Shown: positions 9,007-19,319, counted from the first letter of the stretch. The stretch is DNA of 64,000 nt from Vreelandella stevensii S18214 (GCF_000275725.1 NZ_AJTS01000015.1:1-64000); one strand, 5' to 3'. Translations and numbers: made by a program. Notes: generated by a model not told the origin, from the letters alone.

Positions 9007-10347
9007 CTAGCTGCTCAGCTTCTTTTCCAGATAATGGATGTTGACGCCACCCTGGCGGAAATAGCTGTCTCGAACCAGGTCTTTCTGCAGGTCGATGTTG
9101 GTTTTGATGCCTTCCACCAGCAGTTCGTCCAGCGCATTGCGCATGCGGGTCAGCGCAATGTCGCGATCGGCGCCCCAGGTGATCAGCTTGCCGATCAGCG
9201 AATCGTAATGCGGTGGAACGGTGTAGCCCGTGTAGAGGTGCGAGTCCATGCGAACGCCCAGGCCACCTGGGACGTGGAACAGCGTCACTTTGCCAGGAGA
9301 CGGCATGAACGTGCGGGCGTCTTCGGCATTGATACGGCATTCGAAGGCATGCCCATTGAGCTGAACGTCTTCCTGGCGAATCGACAGCGGCATGCCGGCG
9401 GCGATGCGCAGCTGCTCCTTGACGATATCCACGCCGGTGACCATCTCCGTCACGGGATGCTCCACCTGAACCCGGGTGTTCATCTCGATGAAGAAGAACT
9501 CACCCTCTTCGTAAAGGAACTCGAAGGTGCCGGCGCCGCGATAGTTGATCTCGATACAGGCTTGGCGGCAGGCTTCCAGAACCCTGGCGCGTGCCTCGGG
9601 GTCCAGGCCGGGCGCTGGGGCCTCTTCCAGCACCTTTTGGTGGCGGCGCTGCAGGGAGCAGTCCCTGTCGAACAGGTGAATCGCGTTACCTTGACCATCG
9701 GCAAGTACTTGCACTTCGACATGGCGAGGCTTCTCGAGAAACTTCTCCATATAGACCGTGCCGTCACCAAAAGCAGCATGCGCTTCGGTGCGGGTGACGG
9801 TAATGGCAGACAGCAGGTGCCCTTCGGTATGCACCACGCGCATGCCACGCCCGCCGCCACCGGCCGCGGCCTTGATGATCACCGGGTAGCCAATGCGGCG
9901 CGCAGTGGCCAGATTGGTGGCATCGTCATCGCCCAGAGGGCCATCCGAACCGGGAACGGTTGGTACGCCTGCTGCCTTCATGGCCTCGATGGCGCTGACC
10001 TTGTCGCCCATCAAGCGAATGGTCTCTGCGCGGGGGCCGATAAAGGTAAAGCCAGAGCGTTCTACCTGCTCGGCGAAGTTGGCGTTCTCGGAAAGGAAGC
10101 CATAGCCCGGGTGAATCGCGCTCGAGTCCGTCACCTCAGCGGCGCTGATCAAGGCTGGGATGTTCAAGTAGGATTGCGCGGAAGAAGCAGGGCCGATGCA
10201 GACGGCTTCGTCTGCCAGGCGAACGTGCATCAGCTCGCGGTCGGCTTTGGAGTGAACCGCTACGGTCTTGATGCCTAGCTCTTTACACGCTCGCAAGATG
10301 CGTAGGGCTATCTCGCCGCGGTTCGCGATAAGTACCTTGTCCAGCAT
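9007..10347 (-). CDS. accC: Acetyl-CoA carboxylase, biotin carboxylase subunit
   Basis: Carboxylates the biotin on AccB using ATP and bicarbonate, the first step of fatty acid synthesis. ATP-grasp features are visible: the Gly-rich loop [26 protein letters not shown], and the active-site region [18 protein letters not shown]. The start is ATG 10347 ([18 protein letters not shown], 446 residues); a GTG at 10359 would add four residues not seen in the family. It is cotranscribed with accB, about 30 bases upstream. Confidence 0.97.
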   Translation of the reverse strand: MLDKVLIANRGEIALRILRACKELGIKTVAVHSKADRELMHVRLADEAVCIGPASSAQSYLNIPALISAAEVTDSSAIHPGYGFLSENANFAEQVERSGFTFIGPRAETIRLMGDKVSAIEAMKAAGVPTVPGSDGPLGDDDATNLATARRIGYPVIIKAAAGGGGRGMRVVHTEGHLLSAITVTRTEAHAAFGDGTVYMEKFLEKPRHVEVQVLADGQGNAIHLFDRDCSLQRRHQKVLEEAPAPGLDPEARARVLEACRQACIEINYRGAGTFEFLYEEGEFFFIEMNTRVQVEHPVTEMVTGVDIVKEQLRIAAGMPLSIRQEDVQLNGHAFECRINAEDARTFMPSPGKVTLFHVPGGLGVRMDSHLYTGYTVPPHYDSLIGKLITWGADRDIALTRMRNALDELLVEGIKTNIDLQKDLVRDSYFRQGGVNIHYLEKKLSS

Positions 10348-10377
10348 GGGAGAGTCCACCCGTATCGTAATGAAAGA

Positions 10378-10839
10378 TTAAGCGAGGACGATCATGGGCT
10401 GATCGAATTCCACCGGCTCGCCATCTTCCACCAGAATGGCTTCGACCACACCATCACGGTCGGCTTCGATCTGGTTCATCATTTTCATGGCTTCGACGAT
10501 GCACACGGTGTCGCCTTGCTTTACGGTGTCGCCAACTTCCACGAAGGCCTTGGCGCCAGGGGCCGGGCTGCGGTAGAAAGTGCCGACCATGGGAGAGTTG
10601 ACGGCTTCACCGCGATAGCTGGCACCTTGAGGTTCCGCTTCGGCGCTGGGGGCGCTTGGCGCAGGAGCCTGCGGCGCGTATGCGGGCTGGGCGTATTGTG
10701 GCATTGGCTGTGGCTGCCAGCTGACTCCATTCGGATGGCGGCTGATACGCACTGATTCTTCGCCTTCCTGAATTTCGATTTCGCTGATGTTGGACTCTTC
10801 CAGCAGCTCGATCAGCTTTTTGACCTTACGAATATCCAT
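10378..10839 (-). CDS. accB: Acetyl-CoA carboxylase, biotin carboxyl carrier protein
   Basis: A 153-residue carrier whose lysine in the motif [13 protein letters not shown] carries biotin. The N-terminal [20 protein letters not shown] and a Pro/Ala-rich linker (about residues 45-75) precede the C-terminal biotinyl domain, which includes the thumb segment near [13 protein letters not shown]. It forms an operon with accC. The usual neighbour aroQ is not upstream here. Confidence 0.97.
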   Translation of the reverse strand: MDIRKVKKLIELLEESNISEIEIQEGEESVRISRHPNGVSWQPQPMPQYAQPAYAPQAPAPSAPSAEAEPQGASYRGEAVNSPMVGTFYRSPAPGAKAFVEVGDTVKQGDTVCIVEAMKMMNQIEADRDGVVEAILVEDGEPVEFDQPMIVLA

Positions 10840-11164
10840 CTATATAGCCCCAAACGTTAATCAATAAAACACGGCGCAGCAGGTCGAACCTGCCTGCTTG
10901 CGTGCGGCGCAGTAAACCTGATTTTAAAACGAAGAGAACGCTGCACGATGGCGAACGTTACCCCTGTGTCAACGCTAAAAGATGAGCTTTTTAGCAAATA
11001 TGGCTGCGGAGTTTGCCGAAAAAGTAGCGCACTGTCCAGTGGTCGCCTCAGGCGTGGCTAATTTTGCGACTTAAACGACCGTTTGACGACGTTGGCGACA
11101 AAGCGCTAAAAAAATGGCCAGCGCACCGTACTGCGCTGACCATGTCATTCAGACTAGTGCAAGG
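10840..11164. other. Intergenic region between accB and dsbD
   Basis: This 325-base region holds the accBC promoter and leader (minus strand) and the dsbD terminator. A TTGACA hexamer occurs on the minus strand near 10969-10974, but its matching -10 is poor. A 37-codon plus-strand ORF at 10949-11062 lacks a good ribosome binding site and is not called. Nothing else stands out. Confidence 0.4.
11116..11141 (-). terminator. dsbD terminator
   Basis: On the minus strand, GGTCAGCGCA-GTACGG-TGCGCTGGCC (one G-T/A-C irregularity) is followed by ATTTTTTTA. This is a good intrinsic terminator 24 bases after the dsbD stop. Confidence 0.85.
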
Positions 11165-13030
11165 CTAACCTTGCTGCCACCGCTTGAGTGAATCGAGGTG
11201 CTGCGTTAGTGCTTGTGCCGTGACTTCGCCCTGTATACGTGCGTCGCGCACTTCTTCGCCTTGATGAAAGAACAGCAGGCTGGGCGGGCCAAACAGGTCG
11301 AAATGATTCAATAGCTCTCTGCTGTTTGCGTTGGTATTGGTAACATCGACTGCGACACGCTGAAAATCGTTCAATTGCGCGGCTACTTGCGGATTGGGAT
11401 AGACGTCTCGCTCCATTAATTTACAGGATATGCACCAGTCGGCAGTGAAGTGTACGAAGACTGGCTGATCGGATTGAGCAGCTTGTGCCAGCTGGGTTTG
11501 TAGCTCGCCCAGCGTACTAACCGTTTCAAACGGTAGTGCCGTTTCAGTAGTGGTGGTCGAGCTGCTGCCCAGCGTCAATGGGCGTAGTGGGTTGGTGCCA
11601 CCCTGAGCCGCCCCCAGTACCAGGGCTATCCCCCAGGCAAGCAGCATCAGGCCCAGGGTTTGGCGTGCCTTGGCCCAGCCCGACGCGTGCTGGAGCGTCA
11701 AGGCTCCCAGCGTCAGGGCAGTCCCGATCGCCAGCGCTGCCCAGAGCAGCAGGCCGATGGAAGGTGCCACAAGACGTTCGATCATCCAGATGGCGACCCC
11801 TAGCATCAGCAAGCCAAACGCGATCTTGACGCCGTTCATCCAGGCGCCCGAGCGCGGTAGCAGCGTCGTGCCAAAGGTGCCGACCAGCAGTAGCGGCACG
11901 CCCATGCCCAGGCCCAGTGCAAAGAGGGCGGCACCGCCCACCATGGCATCGCCCGTGGACGATATGAACACCAGGGCGCCCGCCAGTGGCGCCGTGACGC
12001 ACGGTGAAACCACTAGCACCGAGAGCGCTCCCGCCAGGGCCAGGCCTGCCGGGCCGCTGCGCTGGGCTCGCGCCTGCCAGGCGTCGACGGTGTTGGCCAC
12101 TCGGGGAGAAACGCGTAGATCGAAGGCGCCGAACATGGCCAGCGCAAAGAGGGTGAACAGCAGTGCAAAGGTGATGAGCACCGGCGCTGACTGAAGATGT
12201 GCCTGCAGGTTCAAGCCTGCGCCAAACAGCCCCATCAGCACGCCCACCAGCGCATAGGTGCTGGCCATGCCCAGCACGTAGCTGGCTGACAGCACGAAAG
12301 CACGGGGTCTGGTCGGGTTTTGCCCTACCACGATGGAGGAGAGAATGGGAATCATGGGCAGCACGCAGGGCGTAAAGGTCAAGCCGATACCCGCCACAAA
12401 GAATAGCCCTAGCATCAAGGGCAGGCTGGCCTCGCTCATCAGGTGGCGAAAACGGCTGTCCTCGCTTTGCGGGGCAGTAAAGGCTGAGGGTTGGGCGATA
12501 GAGGACTGCGCGTCGCTTGTTGATGCAGTATTGGCTGGAGCATCCGTCCCCTGGTGTTCACTCCATTGGGCGAACTGGCTGGGGGGTGACGCTTGCGGAG
12601 CTTCCAGCGTTACCCGCTCTGGCGGGTAGCAAAGTCCGGCATCGGCACACCCTTGAAACGTCAGCTCGATATGGGCCGGGCCAGAATGGGGCGCGGAAAA
12701 GGGTACTTCGAACACCAGACTGTCGCGAAAGATATAGACGTCGCCCATGAACTCATCGTTGGTGAACGTGCCCTCGGCGATAATGGGGGCTTCCAGGCGG
12801 AGATCGTCCTGCAGGCTGGCAACCGCGAGCTGGTGCCGATAAAGATAGTACTCATCGGCAATGTCGATGCCGATATACAGCGTTTCTGCGTCATGCCAGG
12901 CGCTGGGTTGGAACGCCTCCATGACAGGCAGAAAATCGCTTTGATTACTGGACGAAAACCATTGGCCTTGCGCCAGCAATGGCAAGCAGGCCAGTAGGCA
13001 AAAAAGAGAGAAGCGTTTGAGCAGTAACAC
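11165..13030 (-). CDS. dsbD: Thiol:disulfide interchange protein DsbD
   Basis: An inner-membrane protein that passes electrons from cytoplasmic thioredoxin to periplasmic partners such as DsbC. It has 621 residues. A signal peptide (FSLFCLLACLPLLAQGQ) is followed by the alpha domain with its redox pair in FQGCADAGLCYP. The membrane domain has key cysteines in FTPCVLPMIPIL and VVSPCVTAPLAGAL. The periplasmic thioredoxin-like gamma domain has the active site ADWCISCKLMERDVY near residues 527-541. All six functional cysteines are present. Confidence 0.95.
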   Translation of the reverse strand: MLLLKRFSLFCLLACLPLLAQGQWFSSSNQSDFLPVMEAFQPSAWHDAETLYIGIDIADEYYLYRHQLAVASLQDDLRLEAPIIAEGTFTNDEFMGDVYIFRDSLVFEVPFSAPHSGPAHIELTFQGCADAGLCYPPERVTLEAPQASPPSQFAQWSEHQGTDAPANTASTSDAQSSIAQPSAFTAPQSEDSRFRHLMSEASLPLMLGLFFVAGIGLTFTPCVLPMIPILSSIVVGQNPTRPRAFVLSASYVLGMASTYALVGVLMGLFGAGLNLQAHLQSAPVLITFALLFTLFALAMFGAFDLRVSPRVANTVDAWQARAQRSGPAGLALAGALSVLVVSPCVTAPLAGALVFISSTGDAMVGGAALFALGLGMGVPLLLVGTFGTTLLPRSGAWMNGVKIAFGLLMLGVAIWMIERLVAPSIGLLLWAALAIGTALTLGALTLQHASGWAKARQTLGLMLLAWGIALVLGAAQGGTNPLRPLTLGSSSTTTTETALPFETVSTLGELQTQLAQAAQSDQPVFVHFTADWCISCKLMERDVYPNPQVAAQLNDFQRVAVDVTNTNANSRELLNHFDLFGPPSLLFFHQGEEVRDARIQGEVTAQALTQHLDSLKRWQQG

Positions 13031-13154
13031 GAGGTTTCCTTACGCAGCGGTGTCGAGGCAACAATAGCACGCAGAATACCGTAACCGTTCGCCCAGGCGT
13101 AGCGGCTGCGGTGACGTGACGCGCTACTTCATGTTCGCTTAACCCAGTATGCAA

Positions 13155-13176
13155 AAGGCCGCCCGAAGGCGGCCTT
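13155..13176 (-). terminator. ppa terminator
   Basis: The stem AAGGCCGCC-TTCG-GGCGGCCTT (minus strand reading, stable TTCG loop) is followed by a TTTT tract. It lies about 40 bases downstream of the ppa stop. Confidence 0.85.
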
Positions 13177-13216
13177 GGACGAATCATGGCAGAACGTTTG
13201 CCACTTGAACGTCGAC

Positions 13217-13747
13217 TCAGGACTTCTTGTAAGCCGCCACCGATTTTTCGATGGCCTTGCGAGCGGCTTCAACCCCTTCCCATGACTCTACCTTGACCCA
13301 TTTGCCTTTCTCCAGGTCCTTGTAGTTCTCGAAGAAGTGGGCAATCTGCTGGCGCAGCAGTTCTGGCAGGTCGGTGACTTCCTTGACGTCATCATAGAGG
13401 GCAGACAGCTTGGCATGAGGTACGCATACCAGCTTGGCGTCTTCGCCTGCTTCGTCAGTCATGTTCAGGATGCCTACCGGGCGGGCGCGAATGACACTGC
13501 CGGGAGCGACCGGGTAGGGGGTCACCACGAGTGCGTCGAGGGGGTCGCCGTCATCTGCCAGGGTGTGAGGGATGAAGCCGTAGTTGGCCGGGTAAAACAT
13601 GGGGGTGGCCATGAAACGGTCAACCAACAGCGCACCCATATCCTTGTCGATTTCGTATTTGATCGGCGCGTGGTTGGCAGGAATTTCGATCGCCACATAG
13701 ATATCGTTGGGCAGATCCTTTCCAGCGGGGATGTTATCGAAGTTCAT
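13217..13747 (-). CDS. ppa: Inorganic pyrophosphatase, family I
   Basis: Hydrolyses pyrophosphate to phosphate in the cytoplasm and so pulls biosynthetic reactions forward. At 176 residues it shows the family I active site: [16 protein letters not shown], the metal-binding [10 protein letters not shown] near residue 66, and [15 protein letters not shown]. It is divergent from the PP2C-kinase gene, with about 260 bases between them. The presence of a PPi-using phosphofructokinase in the window means the two enzymes could compete for pyrophosphate. Confidence 0.96.
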   Translation of the reverse strand: MNFDNIPAGKDLPNDIYVAIEIPANHAPIKYEIDKDMGALLVDRFMATPMFYPANYGFIPHTLADDGDPLDALVVTPYPVAPGSVIRARPVGILNMTDEAGEDAKLVCVPHAKLSALYDDVKEVTDLPELLRQQIAHFFENYKDLEKGKWVKVESWEGVEAARKAIEKSVAAYKKS

Positions 13748-14006
13748 CTTGAGTTCCTTGGCTTGGCTTATCTATTGCGATTGAGGCAGATGTCAAACAA
13801 TTGATGCATTGCATTAATAGGGCAGAATTATACGAACATGACTGCCAGATTACCAATGCGACATAGGTGTTTGACGTTGATGAAGACAGGGGGCGGAGTG
13901 CTCTTTGATGGCCGACGCGACGTTTGGTGGGCATCGTTTCGGCGTCGCAGCGTGTATCATGTCGCCGTGTGATCGTGGCAAGGACCTTTATGTCCAGGAG
14001 GATGAG

Positions 14007-15722
14007 TTGGCGCACGCCCAGTTGCTAATCAGTTATGGTCAGGCTTTCGTTGCCCCGCAGCGCCGCCAGCATCGCAGCTCCATGTCGGTGCGCCTGCCGG
14101 ATGCGCCCGTATTGAAATCGAAAGGTGGCTGTGCCGTCATCAGCGACTCGCTGTCGCGCAATACCATGGCCAAGCAGGCAGGTGATCTAAGCGTGCGTGG
14201 CTTTTTGTCCGACTATTACTCCACCCCCGAGCACTGGGATACCAAGACGTCCGCCACCCGTGTCTTGAGGGCGCTCAACAGCTGGTGTTATAGCCAGAGT
14301 CAGCACGTCAAGGAAGGCGGTTTTGTGTCCTCCATGTCTGCCCTGGTATTGCTTGGCCGCGAAGGGCACCTGTTTCATATGGGGGACACGCTGGTCTTTC
14401 GTCTGCGTGGGGCCGAGTTCGAACAGTTGACTCGTGACCATGTAACCGACGTGGGGGGGTACCGCTATCCTTCTCGGGCATTGGGCATGGATGGCAGCCT
14501 GGACATCGATTACACCCATCTGCCGCTCAAGCAGGGAGATTTTTTCGTCTTCACCACCCAGGCCGTGCGCGGCACGCTCATGCCGTCTGACTATGTGCGC
14601 TTGATTCGTGAAGATGCCAGCGATCTCGATGCGGCCTGTGAGCGCCTGGCCAGCGAGGCCAAGCAGCGCGCCCAGGAGCGAGGTTATGGGGGTGAGCAGT
14701 TCTGCTTCCAGATACTGCGGGTCGATGAGCTGCCGGAAGAGCCCAGCGATACCCCCAGTATGCTGTATGGAGACCTGCCCATTCCTCCGGAACTGGCGGT
14801 AGGCGAGCGGCTGGATGGCCTCGAAATACAGGCGGTGCTGTCGCGAAACGCCCAGTCCAGGGTCTACCGCGTGCGCGACGTGCACAGCGACCGTATCATG
14901 GTCATGAAAGCGCCAAGCCCGGAGCTTTCGCTGCGCAACGCCTACCTGGAGCACTTCCTGCTGCAGCAGTGGGTAGTCGAGCGAGTCAACTCCCCCTTTG
15001 TGGTCAAGGTCATGGAGCTGTCGCGTCCACGCCGCTATCTCTACTATCTCATGCAGAACGTGGAGGGCGAGACGTTGCGTGAGTGGGCGCAGCGCCACCC
15101 TCAAGCCAGCTTGAACCAGCGTCTGGACATTGCCAACCAGCTGGGCAAGGCGGTACAGGCACTGCACCACCGAGATATCATTCATCAGCAAATCAACCCG
15201 GATAATGTACTGATCGACCAGCACGGTAAAGTCGTGCTGGCCGACTTTAGCGCCTGCCACATGCGCGAGGTGGATGGCCATCGCCAATCCGGCGACCTGC
15301 TGCGGCAGGTAGGTCTTTGCGAGCATACGGCGCCTGAGTATGCGCTGGGCGACACCATTGGCCGCCGCAGCGACCAGTATTCGCTGGCTTCGACCGTTTA
15401 CTGGTTACTGACCGGTGAGCTGCCGTACCTGTTGACGCCTAACCGCCTGCGCAGCCATACCGATCTTGAAGAGCTGGCCTATCGCAGCGCGCGTACCACC
15501 AACCCTGAGATTACCCCGGAGTTGGATGAGGCGCTGCGCCGAGCGTTGGACTCCCAGCGTGCGCTGCGCTTTCGCCGGATGTCAGAGTTCCTCTACGCGC
15601 TGCGTGTGCCCTTGGGTCGCTTGCCAGTACGTGAAGAGCCGCGCCCAGAAGCTCGGCGGTTCTGGCAGGGGGTGGCGGGCATACTTCTGCTGCTGTTAGT
15701 GCTCTCCTGGCTGTTACGCTAG
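14007..15722 (+). CDS. PP2C-like / Ser-Thr kinase-like fusion protein with degenerate catalytic sites, C-terminal membrane anchor
   Basis: The N-terminal half resembles a PP2C phosphatase and the C-terminal half a eukaryotic-type kinase, ending in one membrane helix (GVAGILLLLLVLSWLL). The start is TTG 14007, five bases after a perfect AGGAGG (13996-14001). This gives 571 residues beginning MAHAQLLISYGQ, as in related bifunctional proteins. The usual catalytic residues are changed. In the phosphatase part, DG is D47-S48, the SDG/TDG motif is TQA (Q185), and DN near the end is E230-Q231. In the kinase part, the catalytic HxDxKPxN is HQQINPDN (Q395 for Asp, N397 for Lys) and DFG is DFS. The nucleotide-binding lysine in IMVMK is kept. 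A scaffold or pseudoenzyme role is inferred. Confidence 0.8.
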   Translation: MAHAQLLISYGQAFVAPQRRQHRSSMSVRLPDAPVLKSKGGCAVISDSLSRNTMAKQAGDLSVRGFLSDYYSTPEHWDTKTSATRVLRALNSWCYSQSQHVKEGGFVSSMSALVLLGREGHLFHMGDTLVFRLRGAEFEQLTRDHVTDVGGYRYPSRALGMDGSLDIDYTHLPLKQGDFFVFTTQAVRGTLMPSDYVRLIREDASDLDAACERLASEAKQRAQERGYGGEQFCFQILRVDELPEEPSDTPSMLYGDLPIPPELAVGERLDGLEIQAVLSRNAQSRVYRVRDVHSDRIMVMKAPSPELSLRNAYLEHFLLQQWVVERVNSPFVVKVMELSRPRRYLYYLMQNVEGETLREWAQRHPQASLNQRLDIANQLGKAVQALHHRDIIHQQINPDNVLIDQHGKVVLADFSACHMREVDGHRQSGDLLRQVGLCEHTAPEYALGDTIGRRSDQYSLASTVYWLLTGELPYLLTPNRLRSHTDLEELAYRSARTTNPEITPELDEALRRALDSQRALRFRRMSEFLYALRVPLGRLPVREEPRPEARRFWQGVAGILLLLLVLSWLLR

Positions 15723-15732
15723 GTCAGAACGC

Positions 15733-15760
15733 AGAAGGGATGGCCTGGGCCATCCCTTCT
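15733..15760. terminator. Bidirectional hairpin between the PP2C-kinase gene and pfp
   Basis: A 13-base-pair perfect stem AGAAGGGATGGCC / GGCCATCCCTTCT around a TG centre, between two convergent genes. There is no strong T run, so termination strength is uncertain. Confidence 0.7.
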
Positions 15761-15788
15761 ATCGCGACTGCGGGTCGTTCAGGCCGAA

Positions 15789-17048
15789 TTACAGCGTGAA
15801 CGTGGGCAGTTTCTGCGCCACTTTCGCCAGCTTCAGCTTGGCGACCTTGGGCAGGCCGTTTTCGAAGGGCGGGAAGTCTTCACCTTGAATCAGCGGGGAG
15901 AGGTAGTCGCGGCACTGCTGAGTGATGTCGAAGCCACTGTCGCTGATGAAGTCGCGTGGCATGAACTTTTCCTGGTTAGCGATTTGTGCCAAGGGAGCAG
16001 AGATCACGTCCCATTGGTACGGGGTCTGAGAGATACGACGAATCGCGGGCATCATGGAGTTCTTGCCTGCCAGCGCCAGCGTCACGGCTTCGCGGCCCAC
16101 GGCATAGGCCTGCTCCACATCGGTTTTGGAGGCCAAGTGGCGCGCCGCCCGCTGCAGATAGTCAGCCACGGCCCAGTGGTACTTGTAACCCAGGTCCTGC
16201 TTGATCATGCCCGCCAGAGTGGGGGCTACGCCGCCTAGTTGGCGGTGGCCAAAGGCGTCGGTGTTGCCCGCGTCTGCGAGGAAGGTGCCGTCTTCGTAGC
16301 GTGCCCCTTCAGATACCACGATGACGCAGTAGCCGTACTTCTTGACGCTCTCATCGACCCTGGCCATGACCGCTTTACGGTTGAAGGCTACCTCGGGGAA
16401 GATGATCAGGTGAGGCGGTTCACCTTCGCCTTCCCCGGCCAGGCCACCCGCCGCCGCAATCCAGCCTGCATGACGCCCCATGACCTCGAGCACGAACACC
16501 TTGGTAGACGTGGCACACATCGAGGCGATGTCCAGAGACGCTTCGCGAGTAGAAGTGGCAATGTACTTGGCCACACTACCAAATCCGGGGCTGTTGTCGG
16601 TGATGGGCAGATCGTTGTCGACGGTTTTCGGGACGTGAATGGCGGTCAGCGGATAGCCCATTTTTTCCGATAGCTGGGATACCTTGAGACACGTGTCGGC
16701 GCTATCACCTCCGCCGTTGTAGAAGAAGTAGCGAATATCGTGGGCTTTGAAGACCTCGATCAAGCGCTCGTACTGGGTGCGGTGGGTGTCGATATCCTTG
16801 AGCTTGTAGCGACACGAGCCAAAAGCACCGCCCGGGGTATGGCGCAGCGCGGCAATGGCGTCGTCGCTCTCCTGGCTGACGTCGATCAGATCTTCGGTCA
16901 GGGCGCCGATGATGCCGTTATGGCCGGCATACACCTTGCCGATTTGGTTGGGAGCTTGCCGACACGCTTCGATCACGCCACAGGCGCTGGCATTGATGAC
17001 GGCGGTGACGCCACCGGACTGGGCATAAAAGGCATTGTGCAGGGCCAT
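15789..17048 (-). CDS. pfp: Diphosphate-fructose-6-phosphate 1-phosphotransferase (PPi-dependent phosphofructokinase)
   Basis: A 419-residue phosphofructokinase-fold enzyme. The PPi type is indicated by GGGDSAD (ATP enzymes have a glycine pair here) and by lysine in PKTVDNDLPITD, the motif typical of pyrophosphate use. Substrate-binding GRHAGWIAA is present. It interconverts fructose-6-phosphate and fructose-1,6-bisphosphate reversibly and so can serve glycolysis and gluconeogenesis. It stands alone on the minus strand and converges with the PP2C-kinase gene. Confidence 0.88.
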   Translation of the reverse strand: MALHNAFYAQSGGVTAVINASACGVIEACRQAPNQIGKVYAGHNGIIGALTEDLIDVSQESDDAIAALRHTPGGAFGSCRYKLKDIDTHRTQYERLIEVFKAHDIRYFFYNGGGDSADTCLKVSQLSEKMGYPLTAIHVPKTVDNDLPITDNSPGFGSVAKYIATSTREASLDIASMCATSTKVFVLEVMGRHAGWIAAAGGLAGEGEGEPPHLIIFPEVAFNRKAVMARVDESVKKYGYCVIVVSEGARYEDGTFLADAGNTDAFGHRQLGGVAPTLAGMIKQDLGYKYHWAVADYLQRAARHLASKTDVEQAYAVGREAVTLALAGKNSMMPAIRRISQTPYQWDVISAPLAQIANQEKFMPRDFISDSGFDITQQCRDYLSPLIQGEDFPPFENGLPKVAKLKLAKVAQKLPTFTL

Positions 17049-17176
17049 GGAACGTTTCGTCTCCTGAGCGAGTGTCGTGTTGCTAGCTAAATGAGTTTTC
17101 GGGTTTATCAGTAAATGCTGCGGAGTTTAGCCTAAAGCCGTTGCCACTGCATTACACGCAGGGCAAGGTCAGGGAA

Positions 17177-17848
17177 CTACTCCTCGCCTGCGTCCATGGC
17201 TTGCTCTTTCAACGCCAGCCGCCAGCCGCCCAGATCCTTGTAGCGATTGACCATGGCACAGAACAGTTCGGCGGTGCGCTCGGTATCATAACGGGCGGAG
17301 TGGGCGGATTTGTTGTCGAATTCGATACCCGCCGCACGACAGGCGCGTGCCAGCACGGTCTGGCCGTAAACGAAGCCCGCCAGGGTCGCTGTATCGAAAC
17401 TCGAGAACGGATGAAACGGGTTGCGCTTGACGCCACACCGATTGGCGGCTGCGTTCAGAAACCCTTGATCGAACGCCGCGTTGTGGCCTACCAGAATGGC
17501 GCGAGAGCAGCCATGCGCCTTGATGGACTTGCGAATGGGGCGAAAGATTTCCCCCAACGCCTCGGACTCGCTCAAGGCGACCTGGCGGCGCAGCGGGTCA
17601 TCCAGGTTGATGCCCGTGAAATCGAGAGCCGACTGCTCCACATTGGCCCCTTCGAAGGGGTGAATATGGTAAGCATAGGTGGCGTCGGGCAGTAGATTGC
17701 CTTCCGGGTCCATGGTGAGCGTCACAGCGGCAATTTCCAGTACGGCATCCGTCTGGGCATTGAATCCCCCCGTTTCCAGGTCAATGACCACCGGCAGGTA
17801 ACTGCGAAAACGCTGGGCCATCAGATCGCGGGCAATTGCCTCGCTCAT
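17177..17848 (-). CDS. rnt: Ribonuclease T
   Basis: A 3'-5' exoribonuclease that trims tRNA and other small RNA 3' ends. At 223 residues, the DEDDh catalytic set is visible: VIDLETGGF (Asp and Glu), [11 protein letters not shown] (Asp), and [13 protein letters not shown] (His and Asp). The start is the ATG giving [14 protein letters not shown]. It is divergent from argG with a gap of about 210 bases. Confidence 0.95.
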   Translation of the reverse strand: MSEAIARDLMAQRFRSYLPVVIDLETGGFNAQTDAVLEIAAVTLTMDPEGNLLPDATYAYHIHPFEGANVEQSALDFTGINLDDPLRRQVALSESEALGEIFRPIRKSIKAHGCSRAILVGHNAAFDQGFLNAAANRCGVKRNPFHPFSSFDTATLAGFVYGQTVLARACRAAGIEFDNKSAHSARYDTERTAELFCAMVNRYKDLGGWRLALKEQAMDAGEE

Positions 17849-17976
17849 GCAGCTCTCCTTAGTAAAGCGAGTAATCGAACACAGTGGCGGTTATGGGGAG
17901 TCGCCACGAATGTGCTGATTCTAGCAGCTTTGGGCCCAAGGCGTCGTTGACGGTATTCGCTGGGCAACGAGAGCGC

Positions 17977-17982
17977 TATACT
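17977..17982 (+). promoter_or_regulatory. Possible argG -10 box
   Basis: TATACT lies about 80 bases before the argG start and fits a sigma-70 -10 element. Candidate -35 hexamers (TTGACG at 17947, TTCGCT at 17957) are not ideally spaced, so the promoter is only suggested. Confidence 0.35.
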
Positions 17983-18061
17983 GGGTGCCAGGAGTGATGG
18001 GTAGCGCCCGAGCGTGCTACCGATTCTGGTGAACTGCGTTTATATTCAAGAGGAGCAAAGA

Positions 18062-19282
18062 ATGTCCGATGTCAAAAAGGTTGTGCTGGCATATTCAGGC
18101 GGCCTGGACACATCCGTTATCGTCAAGTGGTTGCAAGAGACCTACAACTGCGAGGTAGTGACCTTCACTGCCGACATCGGTCAAGGTGAGGAAGTCGAGC
18201 CCGCGCGTGCCAAGGCCCAAGCGCTGGGTGTCAAGGAAATCTATATCGAAGACCTGCGTGAAGAGTTCGTGCGTGATTACGTCTTCCCCATGTTCCGTGC
18301 CAACACCATTTATGAAGGCGAATACCTGCTGGGTACTTCCATCGCTCGCCCGCTGATTGCCAAGCGGTTGATTGAAATCGCCAACGAAACCGGCGCCGAC
18401 GCCATTTCCCACGGTGCGACCGGCAAAGGCAACGACCAGGTGCGTTTCGAGCTGGGCGGCTATGCGCTCAAGCCGGGCGTCAAGGTCATCGCGCCCTGGC
18501 GCGAGTGGGACCTCACTTCCCGCGAGAAGCTGATGGCCTACTGCGAAGAGCACAATATCCCGGTGGATTTCTCCAACAAGAAGAAGAAATCCCCGTACTC
18601 CATGGATGCCAACCTGCTGCACATCTCCTACGAAGGCGGCATTCTGGAAGACCCATGGGCCGAAGCCGAAGAAGACATGTGGCGCTGGAGCGTTTCACCG
18701 GAAGCCGCCCCTGAGCAGCCCACCTACGTCGAACTGACCTTTGAGCAAGGCGATATCGTGGCCATCGATGGCGAGCCGTTGAAGCCCCATGAAATCCTCG
18801 AAAAGCTCAACAAGCTGGGCGGCGACAACGGTATCGGTCGTCTGGATATCGTCGAAAACCGCTATGTGGGCATGAAGTCTCGCGGCTGCTACGAAACTCC
18901 CGGAGGCACGATCATGCTGCGTGCCCACCGCGCGATCGAGTCGCTGACGCTGGACCGTGAAGAAGCACACCTGAAAGATCAGCTGATGCCCAAGTACGCC
19001 GAAGTGATCTACAACGGCTACTGGTGGAGCCCCGAGCGTCGCATGCTGCAGGCGGCCATTGACGAAACGCAGAAAAACGTTTCAGGCGTCGTGCGCATGA
19101 AACTCTACAAGGGCAATGCCACGGTGGTGGGCCGCAAATCTGAGCAGTCGCTGTTCGACGAGTCCATTGCCACCTTCGAAGACGATGCCGGTGCCTACAA
19201 TCAGAAAGATGCCGAAGGCTTCATCAAGCTGAACGCACTGCGCCTGCGCATTGCGGCCGGTAAAGGTCGCCAGCAAAGCTAG
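18062..19282 (+). CDS. argG: Argininosuccinate synthase
   Basis: Joins citrulline and aspartate using ATP, the penultimate step of arginine synthesis. The ATP pyrophosphatase P-loop [12 protein letters not shown] is at the N-terminus, followed by [16 protein letters not shown]. The start at ATG 18062 follows AAGAGGAGCAAAG, a strong ribosome binding site, and gives 406 residues, the normal length; the longer in-frame version from 18014 is unlikely. A hairpin terminator separates it from the next gene. Confidence 0.97.
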   Translation: MSDVKKVVLAYSGGLDTSVIVKWLQETYNCEVVTFTADIGQGEEVEPARAKAQALGVKEIYIEDLREEFVRDYVFPMFRANTIYEGEYLLGTSIARPLIAKRLIEIANETGADAISHGATGKGNDQVRFELGGYALKPGVKVIAPWREWDLTSREKLMAYCEEHNIPVDFSNKKKKSPYSMDANLLHISYEGGILEDPWAEAEEDMWRWSVSPEAAPEQPTYVELTFEQGDIVAIDGEPLKPHEILEKLNKLGGDNGIGRLDIVENRYVGMKSRGCYETPGGTIMLRAHRAIESLTLDREEAHLKDQLMPKYAEVIYNGYWWSPERRMLQAAIDETQKNVSGVVRMKLYKGNATVVGRKSEQSLFDESIATFEDDAGAYNQKDAEGFIKLNALRLRIAAGKGRQQS

Positions 19283-19293
19283 TCTCTTCCCTT

Positions 19294-19319
19294 GTGACCA
19301 GCCCCGATGGGTTGGTCAC
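19294..19319 (+). terminator. argG terminator
   Basis: An 11-pair stem GTGACCAGCCC-CGAT-GGGTTGGTCAC (one G-T pair) followed by TCTTTCCT, starting 12 bases after the argG stop. Confidence 0.7.

Noticed and set aside
10949-11062. A 37-codon plus-strand ORF with a CGVC motif in the accB upstream region
   Set aside because: No convincing Shine-Dalgarno and antisense to the likely accBC leader; probably chance.
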